A model generated the notes under the pieces. The model did not search any database. It was not told the origin of the DNA and was given only the letters and a program-made list of their open reading frames with translations. From Dyadobacter linearis (lineage in GTDB: Bacteria > Bacteroidota > Bacteroidia > Cytophagales > Spirosomataceae): a DNA stretch of 64,000 bases. Shown in pieces: positions 27,177-35,810 of this stretch. The translations under genes were made by a program, and so were the position numbers. Each line of letters begins with the position of its first letter. Position 1 is the stretch's first letter. The stretch covers positions 434,001 to 498,000 of the forward strand of contig NZ_CAJRAU010000003.1 of the NCBI RefSeq assembly GCF_907165045.1, in the 5' to 3' direction.

Positions 27177-28250
27177 CTATACCTTCCCTAACTCGAAAAG
27201 CAGCTTTTCGACTTCTTCCGCAGATGTAGCCGGGAAGTTGGCGATCCTTAGCTGGGAGTTTTTGAATTCCCCATAACCGCTCCCAATCATCATTCCCTTC
27301 TCTTTGATAGCCTTGATGATATCGGATGAAGGCTGCTCTATATCAGTAACGATCACAGTTTGCGAACGGAAAGCTTTTTCTTTTACAAACGGGGTAAATC
27401 CTGCTGTTCTGTCAATGAACTTGTAAATAGCTGCCGCTTTTTGCTCCGTTTGCTTACGGATAGTTTGCACCCCGATTGCATTGAAATCTTCCGCGATTTT
27501 TCCCAACAGATAAATCCCCATGACATTCGGGGTAGCAGGCGTTTCGTTGTTCAAAGCGTTTTTCCAAAGCGTCGGCAAATCGTTATGTGCGCCTATTGAA
27601 TACTGTTTCTTGATTGTCTGCGCTTTCGCAAGGCATTTTTCACTCACAATCCAGACTCCCAGGCCAGCTGGCAGGCCAAACGCTTTTTGAACCGAAAAAA
27701 ATGCAGTGTCAATAAGACTGTAATCCAGATCAGGATAAGGCGCTGCGGATACCATATCGACAGCGATCAGCTTATCAGGATTTTTCTGTTTGAGCTTATG
27801 TATTTCACTAACAGGCATTTGAACACCAGAACTCGTTTCGTTGTGCGTGACAGCGATCAGTTCGGCATATTCAGGAACGTCGATTTCCGAAGCAGAAAAT
27901 CCCTGCCCCATTGGTTTTTCCAACTTGTGCGCGTACTTATTCAGCGCATTGGAATAGTCGTAAAACTTCTTCGAAAACGATCCATTTACCAAATGAAAGC
28001 TTTCCAGTTCCACGCAGCTGAAAAGAATGCGCTCCCATGCTTCCGAAGCCGATCCGAGAAAAAAAATCGCGTGTGTTTCTGGTACGTTCAGCAACGTACG
28101 CAGCTGGTCGACGGTGAATTTGTGTAGATTCCGGTATTGCTGACTTCTATGACTGATTGCTCCAAGCTGATCGGTCACGAAAGTCTGCAAATGCTTTTCA
28201 AATGTTGGGTAAAGCTGGGCCGGGCCCGGTGTAAAAAACGTAAGTGGCAT
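27177..28250 (-). CDS. serC: Phosphoserine aminotransferase-like class V aminotransferase
   Basis: A 357-residue PLP enzyme. It has the opening FTPGPAQLYP motif that binds phosphate, the ISHRSQQYR segment, an internal GSASEAWERIL region, and the PLP-lysine in SVQKAFGLPAG (about residue 189). The family includes both SerC and other class V aminotransferases such as alanine-glyoxylate transaminase. Direct linkage (30 bp) to the SerB-SerA fusion gene strongly supports phosphoserine aminotransferase, which makes O-phosphoserine from 3-phosphohydroxypyruvate and glutamate. It is the last gene of a two-gene operon closed by the terminator at 27115. The short form resembles that found in other Cytophagales. 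Confidence 0.85.
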   Translation of the reverse strand: MPLTFFTPGPAQLYPTFEKHLQTFVTDQLGAISHRSQQYRNLHKFTVDQLRTLLNVPETHAIFFLGSASEAWERILFSCVELESFHLVNGSFSKKFYDYSNALNKYAHKLEKPMGQGFSASEIDVPEYAELIAVTHNETSSGVQMPVSEIHKLKQKNPDKLIAVDMVSAAPYPDLDYSLIDTAFFSVQKAFGLPAGLGVWIVSEKCLAKAQTIKKQYSIGAHNDLPTLWKNALNNETPATPNVMGIYLLGKIAEDFNAIGVQTIRKQTEQKAAAIYKFIDRTAGFTPFVKEKAFRSQTVIVTDIEQPSSDIIKAIKEKGMMIGSGYGEFKNSQLRIANFPATSAEEVEKLLFELGKV

Positions 28251-28279
28251 ATTCGCTAATAAATGAACTGGCTTGAATC

Positions 28280-30187
28280 CTAATAAAGCATTCTGAAACG
28301 GATCGTACCTTCCAGCTCTTTCACTTCCTGTATAAACTCCTCAGTATAACCCTTTTCAATATCCACGATCACATAACCGATATGCTCGTTGGTTTTCAGG
28401 TACTGACCGGTGATATTGATATTATTTTTGCCAAAAATATGGTTCAACTTCGCCAGAACGCCCGGTACATTAGCGTGAATATGAAGCAAGCGATGCGAAT
28501 CTTTCAATTTCGGTAACTGTACTTCCGGAAAATTTACACTTCCGTAAGAGCTGCCGTTATTCATGAATTCAAGCAATTTCGCAGGCACGAAATGTCCGAT
28601 ATTCTCCTGTGCTTCCTCAGTACTTCCACCAATATGTGGGGTCAATATCACATTTGGCAAACCTAAAAGCTCGCTTTTAAACAATTCGTCATTCGTTTTT
28701 GGCTCTTTTGGGAAAACGTCCACACCTGCGCCGGCAACCTGACCGCTTTTCACAGCATCTGCCAAAGCCTGGATATCTACCACGTGACCGCGCGACAAAT
28801 TCAGGAATATTACCCCTCTTTTCATCAGGTCAAACTCACGTTTACCAATCAAATTCGTGTTTTCCTTACGACCATCGACGTGCATACTGATCACATCTGC
28901 GATCGAAAGCAATTCTTCTAGCGAATTGAGTTTTTTAGCATTTCCGATTGAAAGTTTTTCAACCTCATCATAAAAATAAACCTCCATTCCCAAAGCCTCA
29001 GCCACAACAGAAAGCTGTGTTCCAATGCTTCCATAACCCACCATTCCAAGCTTCTTTCCCCGAATCTCAAAACTTCCGCTCGCAGATTTATCCCAAATAC
29101 CCTGATGTAGCTGGTTACTCTTACCAACAATATTCCGGATCAGCAAAATCATCTCGCCCACAGCCAGCTCCACAACCGAACGTGTGTTACTATATGGTGC
29201 ATTAAAAACCGCAATACCTTTTTTCGCAGCTTCTTCAAGATCGATCTGGTTGGTACCGATACAAAATGCACCGATCGCCATCAGCCGGTTTGCATTTTCA
29301 AGAACGCGTTTCGTGATATTCGTTTTTGAACGTATACCTATGATAGATACATCTTTAATGCGCTCGCAAAGTTCATCTTCATCCAATGCGCCTTTCACAA
29401 ACTCAACATTAAAACCTTCTGATTCAAAGGCTCTTAATGCAGCCGGATGCACGTTTTCCAAAAGCAATACCTTAATGCGGCTTTTTGGATAACTCTGACT
29501 TCTGCTTAATTTATTATCGTATAAAAAATCGTCAAAAGAAGTAGCAATATGGTCTGCAACCGCAGTTACCCTCGGTCTGTCGACATTTTCAGTGAATGCA
29601 TAAAAGCGACTTGCGAGGCCGGATGATTTCAATTCATAATCCGTATAACCATCTCCAATTGCAAAAATATCGCCCGCCAGGTTCAGGGAAGCAAGTACTT
29701 TGATCTTGCCGCCATCCATGGAAAGTGCGTTGTCCTCATCAATCCCTACTATATTATCCTCTTCGTCAAATAAAAATTCATTGGCATAAACATGGTCGGC
29801 GCGAATGCCAAATTCTGTCGCTACCGGCACGATAAACTCCTTAAATCCGCTCGAAACGATGTATATCTGATCCGAATTCTCAGTGAGAAACTGAATATTC
29901 CGCTTGAAAGAATCCGATACTTTTGTCTTTAAAAAGGTCACCAGCTCGCTGATATGCGAACGGTTTGCTTTCAAAAGCGCGATCCGCTGACGCAGTCCAT
30001 CGGCAAATGACATTTCGCCATTCATTCCCTTATTGGTCAGATCAGCAATTTTTTGAACAACCTGATCTTGTTCAGGGTGCCCTTTCAAAGCGATCGCTGC
30101 AAGTTCGTCCAGTCCTTCTACTTTGGTAAAAGTGCTGTCAAAATCAATGATAATGTACGGTAACGGATTGAGTGTTAATGTGGACAT
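28280..30187 (-). CDS. serA: SerB-SerA fusion: HAD phosphoserine phosphatase + 3-phosphoglycerate dehydrogenase
   Basis: A 635-residue two-enzyme protein. Residues about 1-220 are a HAD-superfamily phosphatase: IIIDFDSTFTKVEG contains the nucleophile D15 and D17, and GDGYTDYEL is the metal-binding third motif. Residues about 235-545 are a D-3-phosphoglycerate dehydrogenase: VLLLENVHPAAL, IGIRSKT, GAFCIGTNQIDL, NAD-binding GMVGYGSIG, NLSRGHVVDI and catalytic TPHIGGSTEEAQ. A C-terminal ACT domain (about 560-635, HIHANVPGVLAKLNHIFG) can bind serine for feedback control. First and last steps of serine synthesis are thus joined, with the middle step encoded next door. Swap in the phosphatase third motif (TDYE instead of ANDxxM) leaves its substrate less certain than SerA. 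Confidence 0.88.
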   Translation of the reverse strand: MSTLTLNPLPYIIIDFDSTFTKVEGLDELAAIALKGHPEQDQVVQKIADLTNKGMNGEMSFADGLRQRIALLKANRSHISELVTFLKTKVSDSFKRNIQFLTENSDQIYIVSSGFKEFIVPVATEFGIRADHVYANEFLFDEEDNIVGIDEDNALSMDGGKIKVLASLNLAGDIFAIGDGYTDYELKSSGLASRFYAFTENVDRPRVTAVADHIATSFDDFLYDNKLSRSQSYPKSRIKVLLLENVHPAALRAFESEGFNVEFVKGALDEDELCERIKDVSIIGIRSKTNITKRVLENANRLMAIGAFCIGTNQIDLEEAAKKGIAVFNAPYSNTRSVVELAVGEMILLIRNIVGKSNQLHQGIWDKSASGSFEIRGKKLGMVGYGSIGTQLSVVAEALGMEVYFYDEVEKLSIGNAKKLNSLEELLSIADVISMHVDGRKENTNLIGKREFDLMKRGVIFLNLSRGHVVDIQALADAVKSGQVAGAGVDVFPKEPKTNDELFKSELLGLPNVILTPHIGGSTEEAQENIGHFVPAKLLEFMNNGSSYGSVNFPEVQLPKLKDSHRLLHIHANVPGVLAKLNHIFGKNNINITGQYLKTNEHIGYVIVDIEKGYTEEFIQEVKELEGTIRFRMLY

Positions 30188-30362
30188 GAAGCAGGAAATA
30201 ACTGAATAATAATCGGGTCAAATGAAATAACGTCTGGCAGGGTCAGGATTTCTTTCGTGGCGCAAAATTACGAATCTGTTTAGATATGACCTCAACAAAA
30301 TATACTTCGTATCAGTTTAAAATTCGGAGAGCAGGATTTGGAGGATGTTTGTGCCCCGAAAA

Positions 30363-31334
30363 CTAAAATTTCAGAAACTCCGCTGCCCTTTTTTCTGACC
30401 AGTAAAATTCGTCCGTCAGTTTCGAAGGACGGAATCCGCAGTGACCGCCCTCTCCGGATGCTACTAATGTTACTGACTTGTGATTTTTCAGGGTTTCGAG
30501 CGGCAGGCTTGAAAACGGTACAATCGGGTCGTTTTTTGCATTGATAATCATTGTCGGCACTGTAATATCTTTCACAAAATGCATGGAGCTGCATTGCTCA
30601 TAATAATCGTCGGCGCCGCTGAAACCGTGTAGTGGAGCAGTGTAAATATGGTCGAAGTCGTAAAGTGTCTTTACAAGCTTTTTATCGGACACTGATATTC
30701 TTTCCGGGTAAAGTGCGGCTTTGGCAGCTACTTTCGGGTTCAGTGTATTTAAAAATCGATGCATATAGACGCGGTTTTCACGCTTGATAATCGCAAGGCT
30801 GCAAGCTTTAAGGTCCATAGGAACACTAAAAACCAACGCTTTTTTGACACGCTGGTTAAGCTCAGGCCGGTTTTCACCCAGGTATTTCAATGTGAGATTT
30901 CCGCCAAGACTAAATCCTATCAAATTAATATTGTCATAGCCCCGATCTGCTGCATATTGAATCACCAGTTCCAGATCTTCGGTTGCGCCGCTGTGGTAAA
31001 ATCTTGCGGCATTGTTCATCTCGCCTCCGCAGCTCCGAAAATTCCAGGCAAGACAATCATAACCGAGCTGGTTCAAAACCTTTACCATACCCAGCATATA
31101 TTGCCGGTTACTGTCCCCTTCCAGCCCGTGGGTCAGGATCGCAAGATGCTTTGATGAAGTATTTTTCGAGTAAGACCAGTCCAGATTCAAGAAATCTTCA
31201 TCAGGAGTTACAATTTTTTCACGGAAATATTTCACGCCATTTACCTTCCTGAAAAGAGCGGGGTAAATGCTCTGAAAATGCCCATTAGGCAGCCAATACG
31301 GGGAAATCAGACTATCAGTCTCTATTAAGGGCAT
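30363..31334 (-). CDS. YheT-like alpha/beta hydrolase
   Basis: A 323-residue cytoplasmic hydrolase of the YheT/ABHD1-3 group. The typical opening SPYWLPNGHFQSIYPAL, the oxyanion HGLEGDSNRQY, nucleophile GFSLGGN (about residue 143), and the C-terminal catalytic histidine in EGGHCGF (about residue 295) are all present, with the acid in NAKNDPIVP. Family members act as carboxyl esterases or lipid hydrolases of uncertain substrate. It is transcribed away from the cold-shock gene with a shared 111 bp upstream region. Confidence 0.9.
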   Translation of the reverse strand: MPLIETDSLISPYWLPNGHFQSIYPALFRKVNGVKYFREKIVTPDEDFLNLDWSYSKNTSSKHLAILTHGLEGDSNRQYMLGMVKVLNQLGYDCLAWNFRSCGGEMNNAARFYHSGATEDLELVIQYAADRGYDNINLIGFSLGGNLTLKYLGENRPELNQRVKKALVFSVPMDLKACSLAIIKRENRVYMHRFLNTLNPKVAAKAALYPERISVSDKKLVKTLYDFDHIYTAPLHGFSGADDYYEQCSSMHFVKDITVPTMIINAKNDPIVPFSSLPLETLKNHKSVTLVASGEGGHCGFRPSKLTDEFYWSEKRAAEFLKF

Positions 31335-31388
31335 GTGTCTTCTGGTAAATTATTAAGAACAATTCTAAGCAAATTTTCCATTTTATTC

Positions 31389-31418
31389 TTGTTTATATAT
31401 TTTTTCTATATACATTTG
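31389..31418 (+). promoter_or_regulatory. Promoter of cold-shock gene
   Basis: TTG at 31389-31391 and TACATTTG at 31411-31418 are separated by 19 nt, a full match to the Bacteroidota -33/-7 pattern. The transcript would have a leader of only about 20 nt, much shorter than the enterobacterial cspA leader. Confidence 0.7.
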
Positions 31419-31445
31419 ATTTTTAAAAATATAAGATCAATTCTA

Positions 31446-31637
31446 ATGGCAGAAGGCACAGTTAAGTTTTTCAATGACTCCAAAGGATTTGGATTCATCC
31501 AACCAGCATCAGGTGAAAAAGACATTTTCGTTCACGTTTCAGGTCTTCAAGACGATATCCGTGAAAACGACAAAGTGTCTTACGACGTGGAAAATGGAAG
31601 AAAAGGTCTAAACGCAGTTAACGTTCGCGTTATCTAA
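31446..31637 (+). CDS. Cold-shock domain protein (CspA family)
   Basis: A 63-residue single-domain RNA chaperone. The two nucleic-acid-binding motifs are clear: RNP1 (KGFGFIQP) and RNP2 (DIFVHVS). It binds single-stranded RNA and melts secondary structure, for example at low temperature. The start is set at 31446 (MAEGTVKFF), the universal CspA start, although the frame is open upstream to 31335. The gene has its own promoter with a very AT-rich upstream region and a strong terminator, so it should be highly expressed and monocistronic. Confidence 0.97.
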   Translation: MAEGTVKFFNDSKGFGFIQPASGEKDIFVHVSGLQDDIRENDKVSYDVENGRKGLNAVNVRVI

Positions 31638-31661
31638 GTTTAGTCATAATAAGACATTTCG

Positions 31662-31690
31662 AAAGCATGCATCACTGCATGCTTTTTTTG
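31662..31690 (+). terminator. Terminator after cold-shock gene
   Basis: A 10 bp perfect inverted repeat (aaagcatgca at 31662-31671 and its complement at 31676-31685) with a 4-nt loop, followed by a T run up to 31689. Confidence 0.93.
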
Positions 31691-31709
31691 TTTTTAGCCG
31701 CTTTCGTTT

Positions 31710-32732
31710 TCAGCCCGGGATTCTGTCTCTGCCCTGTCGCTCAAACATCCACTGCGGATATTCAGTTTTCAAAGCACTGATTGCATTCAGCTTTTCGAGA
31801 TCTTCCGGCGTTAACGTAATCGAAGTGGCAGCGATATTTTCTTTCAGCTGCTCCGGTTTCTTTGCCCCGATAATCACACTGGTAACACTTTGCTGATGCA
31901 GGAGCCACGACAATGCGATCTGCGCCACCGAAACCGAATGTGCCTGAGCGATCGGCTCGATCACGTCAATAATATCATACGCTTTTTCTTTATCTATCGG
32001 CGGGAAGTCGAAGTTATCACGACGATTTTCACCAGTTGATTCATTGTTACGCGAGTATTTACCAGACAAAAAACCACCTGCCAGCGGGCTCCAAGGCATT
32101 AATGCCAGGTTTTGATCTTTCATCATCGGGACCAGCTCTCGCTCCAAATCTCTGCCTGCAATGGTGTAATAATGCTGACAAGCCACGAATTTTGTCCAGC
32201 CATTCTTTTCAGCAATTCCATTGGCTTTCATAATTTGCCAGGCTGCGTGGTTGCTTACGCCGAGATATCGCACTTTGCCCGACCGCACAATATCTTCCAG
32301 CCCGCGCATTGTTTCCTCCAGCGAAGTTTCAGCATCGACTCCATGCACGTAAAAAAGATCAATATGGTCAGTACCCAGCCTTTGCAGGCTTTCATTGACC
32401 GAATCCATGATATGCAGCCGCGATAAACCGATCTGGTTTGCACCGGGCGCCATTCTGCCTCGGGCTTTGGTCGCGATTACTACGTCGCTCCTTTTTACGC
32501 CCAGGTCTTTTAGCGCCTGCCCTAATATCGTTTCCGATTTTCCGTAGGAATAGACATTAGCAGTGTCAAAAAAGTTGATCCCGCTATCGAGCGCCGTTTT
32601 TACCAACGCACTCCCCTCCTCCTGCTGCAACCGACCGATCGCCTCCCAATATCCTTCGCCGCCAAAAGTCATAGTTCCGAAACAAAGCTCAGAAACCAGT
32701 ACGCCGGTATTTCCTATGAATTTGTACTTCAT
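31710..32732 (-). CDS. Aldo/keto reductase
   Basis: A 340-residue NADPH-dependent oxidoreductase with a TIM-barrel fold. The catalytic tetrad context is visible: FFDTANVYSYGKSETILGQAL (Asp and Tyr), VIATKARG (Lys), and LFYVHGVD (His). The C-terminal cofactor loop reads SVIIGAKKPEQLKENI. It is related to the YajO/Tas-like group that acts on a wide range of carbonyls. It lies downstream of the GroES-like gene in the same direction with a 114 bp low-complexity spacer. No operon partner suggests a substrate. Confidence 0.93.
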   Translation of the reverse strand: MKYKFIGNTGVLVSELCFGTMTFGGEGYWEAIGRLQQEEGSALVKTALDSGINFFDTANVYSYGKSETILGQALKDLGVKRSDVVIATKARGRMAPGANQIGLSRLHIMDSVNESLQRLGTDHIDLFYVHGVDAETSLEETMRGLEDIVRSGKVRYLGVSNHAAWQIMKANGIAEKNGWTKFVACQHYYTIAGRDLERELVPMMKDQNLALMPWSPLAGGFLSGKYSRNNESTGENRRDNFDFPPIDKEKAYDIIDVIEPIAQAHSVSVAQIALSWLLHQQSVTSVIIGAKKPEQLKENIAATSITLTPEDLEKLNAISALKTEYPQWMFERQGRDRIPG

Positions 32733-32846
32733 TTTTTTTGAGTTTATGAGTTTGGAGTTTAAAGTTTATGAGTTTAGAGTCTATGAGTTTAAAGTCTCAA
32801 GCCAAAAATTCACTCATGAACTCATAGACTAATAAACTCATAAACT
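32733..32846 (-). repeat. A/T-rich simple-sequence hairpin in spacer
   Basis: Repeats of the form gagtttatgagttt, gagtttagagtctatgagttt fill 32740-32798, and the right part (actcatgaactcatagactaataaactcataaact, given here as its core tagactaataaactcataa) is complementary. The element can form a long imperfect hairpin. It spans exactly from the GroES-like stop to the aldo/keto reductase start. Confidence 0.7.
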
Positions 32847-33227
32847 TTATTCAAACAGATCTTCCGAGCGTTCCAGCATTAATATCGACGACTGCGGCAC
32901 GATGACGTATTTTTGGCCGTCGTATTCCAGGTCAATTGCATTGCGCTGTAAATAGATCGCCAGGTCGCCCTCCTTCGATTGAAGCGGCATATATTTCACT
33001 TTCTCCTCCGTTTCTTTCCAGGGTTCGTCCTCGGTAGCGGCCGGAATTGGGTAGCCGGGGCCAACTTTTATCACATAACCCGACTGTACCTGCTCCTTTT
33101 CGGTAATGGTCGGAGGTAAATACAAGCCACTATTTGTCCGGTCATTTGGACTTTTGGGACGTATCAAAACGCGGTCACCCACAACTATTAAACTTTTCAA
33201 CCGGTTATCAGAAGTCACTTCGTACAT
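32847..33227 (-). CDS. GroES-like co-chaperone family protein
   Basis: A 126-residue cpn10-fold protein. VVGDRVLIRPKSPNDRTNSGLYLPPT is the N-terminal half of a GroES domain, with the mobile-loop position occupied by TNSGLYLPP, and GYVIKVGPG is the second typical strand. It differs from true GroES by an insert (YPIPAATEDEPWKETEEKVKYMP) and an extended tail (EYDGQKYVIVPQSSILML). No groEL neighbour is present, so it is likely a divergent paralog rather than the main co-chaperonin. The start MYEVTSDN at 33227 is chosen as the more family-like; an ATG at 33281 is in frame. Confidence 0.8.
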   Translation of the reverse strand: MYEVTSDNRLKSLIVVGDRVLIRPKSPNDRTNSGLYLPPTITEKEQVQSGYVIKVGPGYPIPAATEDEPWKETEEKVKYMPLQSKEGDLAIYLQRNAIDLEYDGQKYVIVPQSSILMLERSEDLFE

Positions 33228-33319
33228 TTTAAAAACTTTAATCTTATCCGGACGGAACTCGTCCTCTGAACTGGCTAACAAATATTCAAAAGCATTTGTT
33301 TGCGGTTATACGTTCCTTT

Positions 33320-34780
33320 TCAGAATTGGAAGTATATAAATTGCTTCTCCGTGACCACGCCGAGCAGATAGGTCAAAAATGAGAGCAGGGGAAACAAGAC
33401 GAAAAACAGAACCGTATTTCTGGTCGGTATTTTCTCGTAGTAATGTTCCTTCACGAGTAGAAAAACAATCAGAAAGGCGCAAAACCACATTTCTGTCGGG
33501 TTCAGTGGCGTTAAGATCTGGTCTGAAAACGAGAGGTTACCTATCTCTTTCAATATTTCCAAAGAGCGGCTGATCGAATTCCGGAAGAAAACCCAGGTAA
33601 GTGTGACCAGCGCAAATGTGGTCAGTATATTGATTATTCTTGTAAATAAATTATCAGGAACGCTGATATTCGCTTTCTTCATCCATTTGTCACGCAGGGA
33701 GGCTGAAATTTGATAAAACCCGTGCAGCCCGCCCCAAACTACAAAACTCCAGCTGGTACCGTGCCACAAGCCGCTCACTAAAAATACGATGAGCTGATTG
33801 CGGTATTTAAAGAATTCACCTTTTCTATTTCCCCCCAAAGGAATGTACAAATAGTCTCTGAACCAGGTAGATAGCGAAATATGCCACCTTCCCCAAAACT
33901 CGGGAATGGACCTGGCTTCATAAGGCGAGCGGAAATTGTCCATCAACGTAAAACCCATTACCCTGGCCGCTCCGATCGCCATATCGGAATATCCTGAAAA
34001 GTCGCAATAGATCTGAAATGAATAGAATACTGTCGCTAAGAGCAATGTAAGTCCGTTGTGATCGGATCCTGGGTTATAAGCGTGATCTACAAATAAAGAA
34101 AGCCTGTCGGCGATCACGATTTTTTTGAATAGCCCGAATGCCATTTGCATTAAACCCGACTTAACCTGCTCGAAATCATATTTGAAATACGAATGGAACT
34201 GGAAAAGCATATTCTGCGGCCGCTCGATCGGGCCGGCTACCAGCTGCGGGTAAAACATCACGTACAATGCGTAAATCCCGAAATGCCGCTCCGCTTTTTG
34301 GTTTCCGCGGTACACTTCAATCGTGTAGCTCATCGCCTGGAAGGTATGAAATGACAAACCGATCGGAAGCAGGATTTTCCCTGAACCAGTTGTAATCCAC
34401 TCCACAACCTGCGTAGGCATTAACCTTGTTAAAGGCGGCACGAGGGGTCGCAGATCCAGACCTGCCAATAAGCCATTTACCGAATCCTGCAAAAAATCGT
34501 AGTATTTAAAGAATGCAAGAATCCCGATATTGGAAATAAGACTGATGATCAGCAACAGTTTGCGCTGCTTCTGGTCTTTTGCTTTTTCAATCCAAATCCC
34601 TGCATAGTAATCAATTACAATAGTTCCAAACAGAATAAGGATAAATATCGGCTTGAAAACCATGTAGAAATAACAGCTCGCAACGAGCAGCAGGATCCAG
34701 CGGCCGCGCCACGACAGGCTGAAATACGCCAGCGTAATTACAATAAAAAATATAATAAACTGGATTGTGTTAAACAGCAT
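33320..34780 (-). CDS. MBOAT-family O-acyltransferase (AlgI-like)
   Basis: A 486-residue polytopic membrane enzyme that moves acyl groups, typically acetyl, onto polysaccharides outside the membrane. About ten membrane helices are visible. The family signatures are FHTFQAMSYTIEVYRG (about residue 150), the GYSDMAIGAARVMGF region (about 235), and the active-site WHGTSWSFVVWGGLHG (about residue 340) with the catalytic histidine. It is the last gene of a five-gene minus-strand operon and overlaps the preceding glycosyltransferase gene by 11 bp. No AlgJ/AlgX-type partner acetyltransferase is present in the cluster, which is unusual for alginate-type systems. Confidence 0.92.
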   Translation of the reverse strand: MLFNTIQFIIFFIVITLAYFSLSWRGRWILLLVASCYFYMVFKPIFILILFGTIVIDYYAGIWIEKAKDQKQRKLLLIISLISNIGILAFFKYYDFLQDSVNGLLAGLDLRPLVPPLTRLMPTQVVEWITTGSGKILLPIGLSFHTFQAMSYTIEVYRGNQKAERHFGIYALYVMFYPQLVAGPIERPQNMLFQFHSYFKYDFEQVKSGLMQMAFGLFKKIVIADRLSLFVDHAYNPGSDHNGLTLLLATVFYSFQIYCDFSGYSDMAIGAARVMGFTLMDNFRSPYEARSIPEFWGRWHISLSTWFRDYLYIPLGGNRKGEFFKYRNQLIVFLVSGLWHGTSWSFVVWGGLHGFYQISASLRDKWMKKANISVPDNLFTRIINILTTFALVTLTWVFFRNSISRSLEILKEIGNLSFSDQILTPLNPTEMWFCAFLIVFLLVKEHYYEKIPTRNTVLFFVLFPLLSFLTYLLGVVTEKQFIYFQF

Positions 34781-35729
34781 CGGGCGAAGTGTACTCTCGG
34801 TTGACTATTTCCTCCTTAATAATAAATAAGGGGCGGTTTTTAGATTGAAAAAAGATGCGCAGCACATATTCCCCGATTATGCCGAGCGCAAGCAACTGCA
34901 CTCCGCTGAACAAAATAATCACAAAAAGCAGGGAAGTAAAACCTTCTATGACCTGGGCGAAAAACAGTTTCTTGACAACAACTATAATGAAGTAAAGCAA
35001 AGAGATCAGGATCGCCAAAACGCCAACCCGGCTCATAAACTTGACAGGAAACTCACTAAAATTAAATATCCCGTTGTAAGCCAGACGGAAGAGCTGTTTG
35101 AAAGAATATTTGGACTCACCTGCGGCCCGCGCATCCCGCTCATACTGGAAACCGGTTTGCTGAAACCCAATCCAGGACCGCATTCCACGCAGATAGCGAC
35201 TTTCTTCCGGCATTTTTTTCATCACGTCCACTACCCTCCTGCTGACCAATGCAAAATCACCGCTATCGAGCGGAATATCTACGTAGGAAATCGATCTTAA
35301 TATCCTGTAAAACAGATGATAACCTGTCTTTTTAATAAAACTTTCTTTCCTCTTTTTTCGTACTGCGTATACCACATCGTTACCTTCCTTTAAAAGCCTG
35401 TAAAACTCGGGAAGGAGCTCCGGTGGATCCTGCAAATCACCGTCGATCACGAAAATTGCCTCGGTACCTTTAGCAGTCGAGATACCCGCCGTGAGCGCCA
35501 GCTGGTGACCGTGATTCCGGGAGAGGAATACGCCGTGGTAACGCTCGTCTGTAAGTGCCAGTTGCCTGATCTTCAAAGCTGTATCGTCCCTGCTCCCATC
35601 GTCAATCAATACAACTTCAATAGTGAGCTCACTGGAATCCATTACTGCATTGATACGCTGAACGAGCAGAGGAAACGTTTCTGATTCGTTGTAAAGTGGC
35701 GCAACAATAGATATCTGTGGAACTTTCAA
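34770..35729 (-). CDS. GtrB/DPM1-like family 2 glycosyltransferase
   Basis: A 319-residue GT-A enzyme with a cytoplasmic catalytic part and two C-terminal membrane helices (about residues 233-255 and 265-290). Catalytic landmarks are SIVAPLYNESETFPLLV, LIDDGSRDDTALKI, the metal-binding DGDLQDPPE, and the RGMRSWIGF region. Such enzymes load a sugar on undecaprenyl phosphate. The tail includes a VLRIFFQSKNRPLFII segment typical of the GtrB group. It overlaps the acyltransferase gene and lies 81 bp after a large polytopic protein gene; the lipid-linked sugar would be used by one of those proteins. Confidence 0.92.
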   Translation of the reverse strand: MKVPQISIVAPLYNESETFPLLVQRINAVMDSSELTIEVVLIDDGSRDDTALKIRQLALTDERYHGVFLSRNHGHQLALTAGISTAKGTEAIFVIDGDLQDPPELLPEFYRLLKEGNDVVYAVRKKRKESFIKKTGYHLFYRILRSISYVDIPLDSGDFALVSRRVVDVMKKMPEESRYLRGMRSWIGFQQTGFQYERDARAAGESKYSFKQLFRLAYNGIFNFSEFPVKFMSRVGVLAILISLLYFIIVVVKKLFFAQVIEGFTSLLFVIILFSGVQLLALGIIGEYVLRIFFQSKNRPLFIIKEEIVNREYTSPDAV

Positions 35730-35810
35730 TCTTTTCTGGATTTCAAATTTGGCAGTGGTCGCAAAAATACACGTTTCAGGCTAACATAGAAAGCGCAATT
35801 ACCAGGCGTT

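Noticed and set aside
31335..31445. Cold-shock gene start at 31335 and a long structured leader
   Set aside because: CspA proteins start at MAEGTVKFF, and the predicted promoter at 31389-31418 lies inside the supposed extension, leaving only a short leader.
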